Below, in pieces: positions 26,837 to 35,581 of a DNA stretch of 64,000 nt. The stretch lies in contig NZ_RRUE01000001.1 in the NCBI RefSeq assembly GCF_003892345.1, forward strand, positions 403,008 through 467,007. The letters run 5' to 3'. The notes beneath the pieces were generated by a model that did no database searches, was not told the DNA's origin, and saw nothing but the letters and a program-made list of their open reading frames with translations. The stretch's first letter is position 1. Each line of letters begins with the position of its first letter. This stretch comes from Lautropia dentalis. Its GTDB lineage: Bacteria; Pseudomonadota; Gammaproteobacteria; Burkholderiales; Burkholderiaceae_E. A program made the translations under genes and the position numbers.

Positions 26837-27327
26837 ATCACCTCCGGTGTAACAAAAATCCGGCGCGAAGCCCGGCAACCCGTGTAGGCTGCAGCACGCA
26901 GCACACAGCACACAGCACGCAGCACGCAGCACGGCATCCTGCTGCCATGCAGGGTTTCCGTGTGCCGCTGCCAGGTACGGGTGGCCGTGTGTGGCTGCCA
27001 TGTCCGGTGCCATGCGTGGCAGTGCCGGCGGGCCATGGCGCAGCAGGGCAGCTCATTTGCCTCCTCTGTGTACGCCACCGTGCCGGTTTTGTAACGCATA
27101 CGGACGCGCTTGTAAGGCTTTGGCACAGCTGCGCCCATCCATGGGGCCATGCAGGCGTGGCCGACGGATCATCGCCGTATCATTTGCATGATAATCCACC
27201 TCCGCTGCCGGTCCGTTCCGGAGCGTGCCCCTGGCGGCACACCCGGCCCGGTGCCCCGGCAGCCCTTTCCGATCTGGTTCGCACAACGTTGAATCCACAC
27301 GCCGCCACACCCACCTCACCGGGCTTC
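26837..27327. other. Divergent intergenic region between FAD oxidase and wzm
   Basis: About 490 bases. It holds the heptamer repeat (26891-26932) and, from about 27170, the likely promoter region of the plus-strand glycan operon; TTTGCATGATAAT at 27183-27195 resembles an extended -10 element. No supported gene. Confidence 0.5.
26891..26932. repeat. Heptanucleotide tandem repeat RCAGCAC x6
   Basis: Six gapless 7-base units (GCAGCAC or ACAGCAC) at 26891-26932, starting 55 bases upstream of the FAD oxidase start. A 7-bp unit changes both spacing and frame when copy number varies, which is typical of contingency loci. Confidence 0.9.
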
Positions 27328-28119
27328 ATGGTGTCCACCCTGCTGCGGCACCGCACCCTCATCCTGCAGATGGCCCGGCGGGAAATCGTTGCCCGCTACC
27401 GCGGTTCCGTCATGGGGGTGTTCTGGTCGCTGCTCAACCCGCTGCTCATGCTGGTCGTCTACACCTTCGTCTTCTCGGTGGTGTTCAAGGCGCGCTGGCA
27501 GACGGGGGCCCAGCAGAGCCACACCGACTTCGCCATCATCCTGTTCGTGGGTGTCATCGTGCACACCCTGTTCTCGGAGGTGGCCGGTCGCGCACCGTCA
27601 CTCATCATTTCCAACCCCAGCTACGTCAAGCGCGTGGTGTTCCCGCTCGAAATCCTGCCCGCCGTCAGCCTGCTGTCGGCGCTCTTCCAGGCCGGTGTGA
27701 GCATAGCCGTGCTGCTGGTGGCCCTGCTGCTCATGGAAGGGCACATCCCGCTCACCGCCCCGCTCATCGTGGTGGTCTGGATTCCGCTGGTGCTGTTCTC
27801 GCTGGGCACCAGCTGGTGGCTGGCTGCGCTGGGTGTGTATGTGCGTGACGTGTCACAGGCCATCGGCGTGGTGCTCACCGTCATGCTGTTCATCTCGCCG
27901 GCCTTCTTTTCGCTGGAAGCCATCCCCGAAACCCTGCGTCCGTGGGTCAAGCTCAACCCGCTCACCATCCCCATGACGCAGTCACGCGACGTGCTCATCT
28001 GGGGCAACCTGCCCAGCTGGACGGAGTGGGGCCTGTTCACCGCCGGCATGGCGCTGTTCGCATGGCTGGGTTTCGTGTGGTTCCAGAGCATCCGCAGGGG
28101 GTTTGCCGATGTCCTCTGA
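27328..28119 (+). CDS. wzm: Polysaccharide ABC exporter permease (Wzm type)
   Basis: A 263-residue membrane protein of the ABC-2 type that forms the pore for lipid-linked O-polysaccharide or similar glycans. It has about six helices and the conserved N-terminal amphipathic segment REIVARYRGSVMGVFWSLLNP. The ATG at 27328 was chosen because family similarity starts there; the open frame extends far upstream without resemblance. It overlaps the ATPase gene by 11 bases. It may be the first gene of a plus-strand glycan operon of Wzm-Wzt-methyltransferase-glycosyltransferase order. Confidence 0.93.
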   Translation: MVSTLLRHRTLILQMARREIVARYRGSVMGVFWSLLNPLLMLVVYTFVFSVVFKARWQTGAQQSHTDFAIILFVGVIVHTLFSEVAGRAPSLIISNPSYVKRVVFPLEILPAVSLLSALFQAGVSIAVLLVALLLMEGHIPLTAPLIVVVWIPLVLFSLGTSWWLAALGVYVRDVSQAIGVVLTVMLFISPAFFSLEAIPETLRPWVKLNPLTIPMTQSRDVLIWGNLPSWTEWGLFTAGMALFAWLGFVWFQSIRRGFADVL

Positions 28120-30070
28120 ACGCACCCCCAACCCTGCCGTGGCCGGCAGCGCACCGGCGGCTGGTGTCAGTATCTCCGCCGCGACCGGTTCCGCCGTGGC
28201 AGGCGCCTCCGCCACTGCCAGCATGGTCCCGGCCGGTGGCACCCAGGCCAGCGGAGTCCCGGCCAGCGCTTCCGGTCCGGCCTTTCCCGACCAGCCCCCG
28301 GCCGTCCCGCGGGATCCGGGGCTGGACGACGACGTGGCCATCCGCGTTTCGGGCCTCTCCAAGTGCTTCCAGCTCTACGACAGCCCGGGCCATCTGCTCA
28401 AGCAGCTGCTGGTGGGGCGCATGGCCCGGCTGGTGGGCCGCACGCCGCCACAGTATTTCCGCGAGTTCTGGGCGCTGAAGGGGCTGGACTTCACCGTGCG
28501 CCGTGGCGAAACCGTGGGCATCGTCGGCCGCAATGGTGCCGGCAAGAGCACCCTGCTGCAGATCCTCTGCGGCACGCTCACCCCCACCGACGGCCATGTG
28601 GAAATCCGCGGTCGTGTGGCCGCGCTGCTGGAGCTGGGGGCGGGCTTCAACCCGGAGTTTTCCGGGCGCGAGAACGTCTACCTCAATGGCGCCATCCTGG
28701 GCGTGAGCCGTGAGGAAATCGCCCGCCGCTTTGCCGACATCGAGGCCTTTGCCGACATCGGCGAGTTCATCGACCGGCCGGTGAAGTCGTATTCGTCCGG
28801 CATGTACGTGCGGCTGGCCTTTGCCGTGTCGGCCTGTATCGACCCCGACGTGCTGATCGTCGACGAAGCGCTGGCCGTGGGCGACGCCAAGTTCCAGGCG
28901 AAGTGCTTTCGCCGTTTCGAAGAGCTGGTCTCGCGCGGCACCACCATCCTGCTCGTCACCCATTCCACCGAACAGATCACCCGCCACTGCGACCGCGCCA
29001 TCCTGCTCGAAGGCGGCGTGGTGCACCAGGAAGGCCCACCCAGGGACGTGGCCAATACCTATCTGGACCTGCTCTTCGGCGTGCAGCGCCGTGACAAACC
29101 GGGCAAGGGCGGCAAGGGCAGCACGACGGCCGGCAAGGGGGCCACAGCGGCCGGCAAGAGTTCCGGCACGGCCAGCAACGGTTCCGGAACGGCCAGCAAG
29201 GGCGCCATCGCAGCGGGTACGGCCGTGGAGGGAAAATCCGTTGACGCCGACGGCCAGGATGGTGCTGCAGGCCAGGACGATGCCGTGGCCGATGAGGCCA
29301 GCAACGGTGATAATGCTGCATTACGACGCCCGGACATCGAGGGTGACGACGACATTTCCGGCCGGATAGCCCGGGCCGCGGCCCGGCAGCCCATCCGGGC
29401 GTCGGAGCTGGAAAGCGCGGCACCGGACGCACCGGGGGCGCAAGAGCAGGGCGGCGATGGCGCCCAGACGGGTGCCGGCATCCTGTCATCGCACGGCGAA
29501 ATGCAGGATGACGACGCCCATAATTCAAAAAACACCCGCCAGGACAGCCCCCTGTCGCTGATTCCGCTCGCTTCTCCCTCGCGCTTCGAAGACCGCCCCG
29601 GCTACAACACCGACGAGTACCGCTGGGGCAGCCGCGAGGTGGAAATCACCGACGTGATGGTCACCACCAACGGGCACGACCACACCGTGCGCCTCAACAC
29701 CGGCGAGCAGGTTCTGGTGGTCGTGTGGGTACGTTTCCGGGTGGACGTGAACGCGCCCATCTACGGCCTCACCATCAAGACGCCGGACGGCATCACCGTC
29801 TACGGCAGCAACTCGCGCGACTTCCCCGACGGCCCGGTCATGCAGCCGGCCAGGGCAGGGCAGACCGTGCGGGTGGTGTTCTCGCTGGACCTGCGCATCG
29901 GCGCCGGTGATTTTCTGCTGTCGCTGGGCGTGGCCCACGAGATCGGCGGGGGCGAGGTCGAACCGCTCGACCGCCGCTACGACAGCATGCTGCTGCACGT
30001 GAGCCGCCAGTCCCGCTGCTACGGGCTGGCCGATTTCGACATGCGGGTGGACATTCAGGCAGACTCATGA
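28109..30070 (+). CDS. wzt: Polysaccharide ABC exporter ATPase with carbohydrate-binding domain (Wzt type)
   Basis: A 653-residue ATPase that powers the Wzm pore and recognises the polymer end. An Ala/Gly/Ser-rich leader of about 70 residues precedes the ATPase: Walker A GRNGAGKST (140-148), signature YSSGMYVRLAFA, Walker B DVLIVDEALAVGD. A very long Gly/Ala/Asp-rich linker (about 320-480) leads to a C-terminal Wzt-type carbohydrate-binding fold (VEITDVMVTTNG, DGITVYGSNSRD, LLSLGVAHE). A C-terminal domain of this kind usually implies an end-modified polymer. The ATG at 28109 overlaps wzm, and the stop overlaps the next gene by four bases. The leader and linker are unusual for the family. Confidence 0.93.
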   Translation: MSSERTPNPAVAGSAPAAGVSISAATGSAVAGASATASMVPAGGTQASGVPASASGPAFPDQPPAVPRDPGLDDDVAIRVSGLSKCFQLYDSPGHLLKQLLVGRMARLVGRTPPQYFREFWALKGLDFTVRRGETVGIVGRNGAGKSTLLQILCGTLTPTDGHVEIRGRVAALLELGAGFNPEFSGRENVYLNGAILGVSREEIARRFADIEAFADIGEFIDRPVKSYSSGMYVRLAFAVSACIDPDVLIVDEALAVGDAKFQAKCFRRFEELVSRGTTILLVTHSTEQITRHCDRAILLEGGVVHQEGPPRDVANTYLDLLFGVQRRDKPGKGGKGSTTAGKGATAAGKSSGTASNGSGTASKGAIAAGTAVEGKSVDADGQDGAAGQDDAVADEASNGDNAALRRPDIEGDDDISGRIARAAARQPIRASELESAAPDAPGAQEQGGDGAQTGAGILSSHGEMQDDDAHNSKNTRQDSPLSLIPLASPSRFEDRPGYNTDEYRWGSREVEITDVMVTTNGHDHTVRLNTGEQVLVVVWVRFRVDVNAPIYGLTIKTPDGITVYGSNSRDFPDGPVMQPARAGQTVRVVFSLDLRIGAGDFLLSLGVAHEIGGGEVEPLDRRYDSMLLHVSRQSRCYGLADFDMRVDIQADS

Positions 30071-32184
30071 GCTACCAGAAAGACACGCGGTACAACCTGT
30101 ACTTCCGCCCCGAGGCGGAAGCCTTTGGTTACTCCGAGGGCGCCGAGGCCGAGCAGCGCCTGCTCGACATCGTCGAAAGCCTGCACGACCGCAGCACCTT
30201 CTCGCCCGAGTATCTCGACAACATCGTCGACTGGTCCACCCGCTACCACTTCAGCCGCGCTCGGCACTGTCTGCTGCGCCCGCTGGACATCGGCCCCGGC
30301 GACCGCGTGCTGGAGCTGGGCTGCGGCACCGGTGCCATCACCCGCTATCTGGGCGAAACGGGGGCCGAGGTGACGGCCGTGGAAGGCAGCCTGGCCCGTG
30401 CCCGCGTGGCGGCGGCCCGCTGCGCCGATCTGCCCAACGTCACCGTCATTGCCGACGACCTGCAGGGTGCCGAGGTGGAAGGCCCCTACGACTGGGTCAC
30501 CTTCATCGGCGTGCTCGAATACGCCGCGGCCTATTCGGAGGCCGAAGACCCCTACCAGTCCTACCTGCAGGCCGCCATGCGCCACCTCGAGCCTGGCGGC
30601 AAACTGGTGGTGGCCATCGAGAACCAGCTGGGGCTCAAGTATTTCAATGCCTGTGGTGAAGACCACCTCGGCAAGCCCTTCATGGGTATCCAGGATCTCT
30701 ACCAGCGTACCGGCGGCCCGCGCACCTTCGGCCGCCAGGCCCTGTCCCGCGTGCTGGCCCGGGCCGGCCTGCCGCAGCAGCAGTGGCTGTACCCGTACCC
30801 CGACTACAAGGTGCCCAGCATCGTGCTGAGCGATGCTGCGCTTGCGCACCCCGACTTTCAGGCGCACGACCTGCTGCTGCGCAGCGACAGCGAAGACTAC
30901 AGCGACAACCGCCAGCGCATCTTCGACGAGGCCCTGGTCAACCGCGTGCTGGCGCAGAACGGCCTGCTGGGCGACTTCAGCAACTCCTTCCTCGTCGTGG
31001 CCCAGCGGCCGGAACAGCAGGCATGGCAGCCTGCAGCCATGGCCTGGACCTTTGCGGCCGTGCACCGGCACCGCGGCATGGCCACCGAAACCCGCTTCGT
31101 CCCGCAGTCGGGCGGCAGCATCCGCGTCACCAAACGGCGCATTCTGCCGCACGAACCCAGCACGCTGCCGCTGGCCGATGGCCACACCATCAGCCTGAAC
31201 ACGCAGGACTCCGACTACTTCCCCGGCCAGCAGATGGCCTGGGCGGCGCTGGCCGCCCATGTGCGCGATGGCAACGTGCCCGCACTGGTCGAGGCCCTGC
31301 GCCCGTGGTGCGAAACCCTGCTGTTTGCCGCCCAGGTCGGTGCCTCACCACTGCTGCCGGTGGAGGACGAAGCCGCCGCCCTGGCCGCCGCCGGCATGCC
31401 CTGTGCGGCCCCGGGGCAGGGCGCCACGGCAGGGGCCGGTGAGACAGCCGGAGAACCCGGCGTCGACCAGGCAGCCACCCCGCCCGGCACATCCGGTACA
31501 CAGGCTGCCGGTACACCGGCCGCTGGCGGCGCGCCGGGCAGCCAGCTCGGCTCCCGCGGCCGACCGCTGCGCCTGCTGTCGCTGCCCGGTGGCATGATGG
31601 ACCTGGTGCCGTTCAACATCCTGACCAGCGAGAGCACGGGCCGTCACCAGGTCATCGACCAGGAATGGGAAGTCTCGTGTCCGGTCCCGGCAGGCTGGGT
31701 GCTCACCCGGGGCGTGATGCACGCCCTGCAGACCGGGCTGGTGCCGCACGATGAACTGGGCTCCATTGCCCGCGTGGTCATCGCCCTGGCCGATGCCTGT
31801 GGCTACCATGCCACACCCGACGACGTGGAACGCTGGCTGGCGCTGGAAGAACAGTTTCTGCGCGCCGTATCGGTCAAGGCCGTCAGCCACGGCCTATATA
31901 CTGGCACCCGCCGCCCGGTGCCCATGGTGTTTCCGACCCTGGCCAGCCAGGCCCACGCCCTGCACGAACAGCAGCAGCACACCCACCGGGCCGAAGAAAA
32001 GGCCGAGGGCCTGCGCCAGCAGCTGGCGGCCCGCGAACAGGAAAACGTGGCCAGCCTGAAGCAGATCGACGAGGGCCGCCAGCGCGAAAAGGCGCTGGAA
32101 GCCCAGATCCAGACCCTGCTGGGCTCGCGCAGCTGGCGCTGGTCCGGCTGGCTGCGCACGCTCCGCCGCCGCAGCCGCATCTGA
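30067..32184 (+). CDS. Class I SAM-dependent methyltransferase with C-terminal coiled coil
   Basis: A 705-residue protein. Residues 80-200 form a SAM-binding domain with motif I VLELGCGTGAI (81-91) and a downstream acidic VEGS; PGGKLVVAIENQLGLKYF follows. The middle region (about 200-430) is unassigned, then comes a Gly/Ala/Thr/Pro insertion (about 455-500). The last 70 residues form a coiled coil ending in LLGSRSWRWSGWLRTLRRR, a tail common in polysaccharide glycosyltransferases and chain-length proteins. It is translationally coupled to wzt by ATGA. A role in terminal methylation of the exported glycan is plausible because Wzt carries a binding domain for end-modified polymers, but this is inference. 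Confidence 0.82.
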   Translation: MSYQKDTRYNLYFRPEAEAFGYSEGAEAEQRLLDIVESLHDRSTFSPEYLDNIVDWSTRYHFSRARHCLLRPLDIGPGDRVLELGCGTGAITRYLGETGAEVTAVEGSLARARVAAARCADLPNVTVIADDLQGAEVEGPYDWVTFIGVLEYAAAYSEAEDPYQSYLQAAMRHLEPGGKLVVAIENQLGLKYFNACGEDHLGKPFMGIQDLYQRTGGPRTFGRQALSRVLARAGLPQQQWLYPYPDYKVPSIVLSDAALAHPDFQAHDLLLRSDSEDYSDNRQRIFDEALVNRVLAQNGLLGDFSNSFLVVAQRPEQQAWQPAAMAWTFAAVHRHRGMATETRFVPQSGGSIRVTKRRILPHEPSTLPLADGHTISLNTQDSDYFPGQQMAWAALAAHVRDGNVPALVEALRPWCETLLFAAQVGASPLLPVEDEAAALAAAGMPCAAPGQGATAGAGETAGEPGVDQAATPPGTSGTQAAGTPAAGGAPGSQLGSRGRPLRLLSLPGGMMDLVPFNILTSESTGRHQVIDQEWEVSCPVPAGWVLTRGVMHALQTGLVPHDELGSIARVVIALADACGYHATPDDVERWLALEEQFLRAVSVKAVSHGLYTGTRRPVPMVFPTLASQAHALHEQQQHTHRAEEKAEGLRQQLAAREQENVASLKQIDEGRQREKALEAQIQTLLGSRSWRWSGWLRTLRRRSRI

Positions 32185-32211
32185 GCGACCACCGGCCTGT
32201 TCTCCGGTCAC

Positions 32212-32238
32212 GGCCCGGCTTTGCCGGGCCGAACCGTT
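32212..32238 (+). terminator. Hairpin with T-tract between methyltransferase and glycosyltransferase genes
   Basis: GGCCCGGC (32212-32219) and GCCGGGCC (32223-32230) form an 8-bp stem with a 3-base loop, followed five bases later by TTTTTT. It may attenuate transcription into the next gene, which has its own AAGGA site at 32280-32284. Confidence 0.5.
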
Positions 32239-32289
32239 TTTTCCGCTTTTCATCTCTCTTACCGCAGCATGCCCTGTCCAAAGGACACC

Positions 32290-35200
32290 ATGGAATCGCT
32301 TCTTTCCCAAGTGCTCGCCTTTCGCCCGGCCCGCCTGGCGCCGCCCTTTGAACAGCAGGGTCACATCCCCTTCGTGGTGTGGCTGGTACGGCAGCTCAAA
32401 CCCGGCCAGTTCGTGCAGCTGGGCACCCAGTCGGGCAACCTGTACTTTGCCGTCTGCCAGACCGTGGCCGAGCACCAGCTGTCCACCCGCTGCTGTGCCG
32501 TGGGAACCTGGCAGGCCGAAGACCTGGCCCTGAAGCAGCTGAAAACTGCTTCCCGCGCTGCAGACGGCAGCACGACGGAGAGCGCCGCAACCGGCACCAC
32601 GGGCAGCGCAGCAACCGGCACGACGGACAGTGCCACACATGGCGCGATGGACAGCGCCGCAACCGGTACGACGGCCAGCGTCGCCGAAAGCGGTTCGATG
32701 GCGGGCAGGGCGACAGGCGGCAAAGCCACGCAGCCGCCCGCCATTCCCGGTGCCACCGAATACAACCGCCAGCACTACGTCCGGTTTTCTGCACTGCTGC
32801 GCATGGGCAGCGCCCAGGCCCTGCCACGCTTCGAGCCCGGCAGCATCGACCTGCTGCTGATCGATGGCCGCTACTCGCCCGACACCGTGCGCAACGAGTT
32901 CGAAAGCTGGCGTGACCGCCTCTCCGACCGCGCCGTCGTGCTGCTGCTGGGCACGGCCGAAGCCGGCACGGGCGCCGCCGAACTCTGGCCGCAGCTGCAG
33001 GCCAGTCACCCGCACGTGCGCTTTGATTACGACCAGGGCATGGGCGTGGTGGCCCTGGGCAGCCAGGTGCCCGATGACATCCTGCAGGCCCTGGCCCGGG
33101 TCGGCACCCCCGAGGGGCAGAATCAGCTGCAGAACATGGCCGACATCCAGACGGTCATCCCGCGTACCGCCTGCCTGCAGCTGCAGGTGAATGGCCTGCA
33201 GGCCGAACTGGAGGAGAGCCGCGGCCAGCTGGCCCGCCTGCAGGAAGAACGTCGGCAGGAACAGGCCGAACATGCACAGCTGCAGCAGCAGTTTGCCGGC
33301 CTGCAGAAAATCGAGGCCGACAGGCTGCAGCAGCGCCTGGACGAGGCCCGCGTGGCACTGGAAGAGGCCCGCGCCGCCCGTGCTGCTGCCGAAAGCCACG
33401 CCGTCGAGCTGCACCACCTGGCCACCGCCATGCAGCAGTCGCTGTGCTGGCGCCTCACGGCCCCCATCCGCTGGGTGGGCACCCCCATCAACCGCACCCG
33501 CCAGAAGGCCGCGCTGCTGCGCCGCTCCATTGCCCTGCGTGGCGGCGTGGCCAAAACGGCCAGCCAGGCCGTGACCATCCTGAAAAACGAAGGCATGCAG
33601 GGCCTGCAGGCCCGCATCGGCAACGCCGAACGCCTGCTGAACGTGCCGGCCGCTGCCGCCCAGGCTGCCCTGCTGCAGCCGGGGGAGGACCCCTACCACG
33701 GCTGGCTGCGCCTGTATGACCCCACCGATGCCGACACCATGGCGGCGCTGAAGGCAAAAATCGACGCCATGGACCTGACCACCACCTTCTCGGTGGTGAT
33801 GCCCGTCTACAACCCGCCCCTGAACTACCTGAAGCAGGCCATCGAATCCGTCCAGGCACAGGTGTACCCGCACTGGGAAATCTGCATTGCCGACGACGCT
33901 TCGCCCAACCCCGAGGTGCGCACGCTGCTCACCGAACTGGCCGAAAAGGACAGCCGCATCAAACTGATCTTCCGCGAGAAGAACGGCCATATCTCGGCGG
34001 CCACCAACTCGGCCATGGAAATTGCCACCGGCGACTACATCGCGCTGATGGACAACGACGACCTGCTGCCGCCGCATGCGCTGGCGTACATGGCGCTGGC
34101 CGTGCACGAGCACCCCAACGCCGGCCTCATCTATTCCGACGAAGACAAGGTCACCGAAGACAACGTCCGCCAGGCGCCATACTTCAAGTGCCAGTTCAAC
34201 TACGAACTCTTCCTGTCGCAGAACATGATCAGCCACTTCGGCGTGTACCGCCGCAGCGTGCTGGAAGAGATCGGCGGTTTCCGTGTGGGCTACGAAGGCG
34301 CCCAGGACTGGGACCTCGCCCTGCGCGTCATTGAGAAGGTGGGGGTGGAGAACATCGTGCACGTGCCGCGCGTGCTCTACCACTGGCGCATCTTCCCCGG
34401 CAGCACCGCCCTGGCGTTGGAAGAAAAGGACTACGCCCTGCAGGCCCAGCTCAAGTCCATCTCCTCGCACCTCGAGCGCATGGGCAAGCCCGACTCCGAA
34501 GTGTTTCCCGCACCGCGTGTTCCGGGTCTGCTGCGCATCCGCCACAGGCTGCCCAGCCCCGCGCCCCTGGTGAGCATCATCATCCCCACGCGGGACCGGG
34601 TGGAACTGGTGTCGATGTGCATCGACTCCATCCTGGAAAAGACCAGCTACCAGCCCTACCAGATCGTCGTGGTGGACAACGGCAGCACCGAAGAGCGCGC
34701 CGTGGCCTACCTGAAGGGCCTGGAAGCACACGACAACGTCAGAATCGTGCGGGCCGACATGCCGTTCAACTATTCGGCGCTCAACAACCTGGGCGTGGCG
34801 CAGGCCGACGGCGAGTATCTGGTGCTGATGAACAACGACATCGAAATCACCCAGAACGACTGGATCGAGGAAATGCTGGGCTTTGCCAGCCAGCCGGACA
34901 TCGGCTGCGTGGGGACGCAGCTGTGGTACCCCAACAACACGCTGCAGCATGGTGGCGTGGTGCTGGGCATCGGCGGCGTGGCCTCGCACGCCCACAAGGG
35001 CATTCCGCGCGGCAACTTCGGCTACTTTGGCCGGGCCTCGGCGCACCAGATGTTCAGCGCAGTGACAGCTGCCTGCCTGATGGTTCGCAAACGTGTGTAC
35101 GAGGCCGTGGGCGGCTTCGACGAGACGCTGAAGGTGGCCTACAACGATGTGGACTTCTGCCTGAAAGTTCGTGCCAAAGGATTACGGAACCTTTACAATC

Positions 35201-35421
35201 CGTTCGCTTCCTTTGTACACCACGAATCTGCCAGCCGCGGCAGCGACCTGGATGGCGAGAACCAGCAGCGCCTGCTGGCCGAGGCGGCCATCATGAAGGG
35301 ACGCTGGGGGGCGCTGATTGCCGATGACCCGGCTTACAGTCCGAACCTGACGCTGGCTGGGGATGACTTCTCGATGGCTTGGCCGTCGCGGGTTTCCGGG
35401 GTGATCAGCCAGACGACGTAG
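32290..35421 (+). CDS. Multidomain glycosyltransferase: methyltransferase-like domain plus two GT2 domains
   Basis: A 1043-residue fusion. Residues 1-250 resemble a class I methyltransferase fold (HIPFVVWLVRQLKPGQFVQLGTQ, IDLLLIDGRYS) interrupted by a Thr/Ala/Gly/Ser insertion of about 60 residues. A coiled coil (about 290-385) carries the tail-like CWRLTAPIRW. The first GT2 domain begins near residue 500 (SVVMPVYNP) with LMDNDD near 586; the second begins near 757 (SIIIPTRDR) with VLMNNDIEI near 842. Tandem GT2 enzymes of this size often polymerise or decorate O-antigen-like glycans. The ATG at 32290 follows AAGGA; an ATG seven codons upstream is possible. It extends the Wzm/Wzt operon. Confidence 0.88.
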   Translation: MESLLSQVLAFRPARLAPPFEQQGHIPFVVWLVRQLKPGQFVQLGTQSGNLYFAVCQTVAEHQLSTRCCAVGTWQAEDLALKQLKTASRAADGSTTESAATGTTGSAATGTTDSATHGAMDSAATGTTASVAESGSMAGRATGGKATQPPAIPGATEYNRQHYVRFSALLRMGSAQALPRFEPGSIDLLLIDGRYSPDTVRNEFESWRDRLSDRAVVLLLGTAEAGTGAAELWPQLQASHPHVRFDYDQGMGVVALGSQVPDDILQALARVGTPEGQNQLQNMADIQTVIPRTACLQLQVNGLQAELEESRGQLARLQEERRQEQAEHAQLQQQFAGLQKIEADRLQQRLDEARVALEEARAARAAAESHAVELHHLATAMQQSLCWRLTAPIRWVGTPINRTRQKAALLRRSIALRGGVAKTASQAVTILKNEGMQGLQARIGNAERLLNVPAAAAQAALLQPGEDPYHGWLRLYDPTDADTMAALKAKIDAMDLTTTFSVVMPVYNPPLNYLKQAIESVQAQVYPHWEICIADDASPNPEVRTLLTELAEKDSRIKLIFREKNGHISAATNSAMEIATGDYIALMDNDDLLPPHALAYMALAVHEHPNAGLIYSDEDKVTEDNVRQAPYFKCQFNYELFLSQNMISHFGVYRRSVLEEIGGFRVGYEGAQDWDLALRVIEKVGVENIVHVPRVLYHWRIFPGSTALALEEKDYALQAQLKSISSHLERMGKPDSEVFPAPRVPGLLRIRHRLPSPAPLVSIIIPTRDRVELVSMCIDSILEKTSYQPYQIVVVDNGSTEERAVAYLKGLEAHDNVRIVRADMPFNYSALNNLGVAQADGEYLVLMNNDIEITQNDWIEEMLGFASQPDIGCVGTQLWYPNNTLQHGGVVLGIGGVASHAHKGIPRGNFGYFGRASAHQMFSAVTAACLMVRKRVYEAVGGFDETLKVAYNDVDFCLKVRAKGLRNLYNPFASFVHHESASRGSDLDGENQQRLLAEAAIMKGRWGALIADDPAYSPNLTLAGDDFSMAWPSRVSGVISQTT

Positions 35422-35581
35422 ATGTAGTCTGTAATACTCTCTTTTTATCTGTTTCTATGTTGTAGAATCTTTACATTGACCATTTTGCACTGACTGAATG
35501 TCAGAAGAAATGGATTTCGGTTCTACCATGGGTGTGCACACTGTTGTGCATTTGCCGCAGATTTTAAGAGAGCTTGTCGTA

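Noticed and set aside
26891-26932. Short regular repeats as a CRISPR array
   Set aside because: Units are 7 bp without spacers; no cas genes in the window.
31894-35046. 1050-codon minus-strand frame opposite the methyltransferase and glycosyltransferase genes
   Set aside because: Spans two real genes and an intergenic hairpin on the other strand; composition is typical of an antisense frame.
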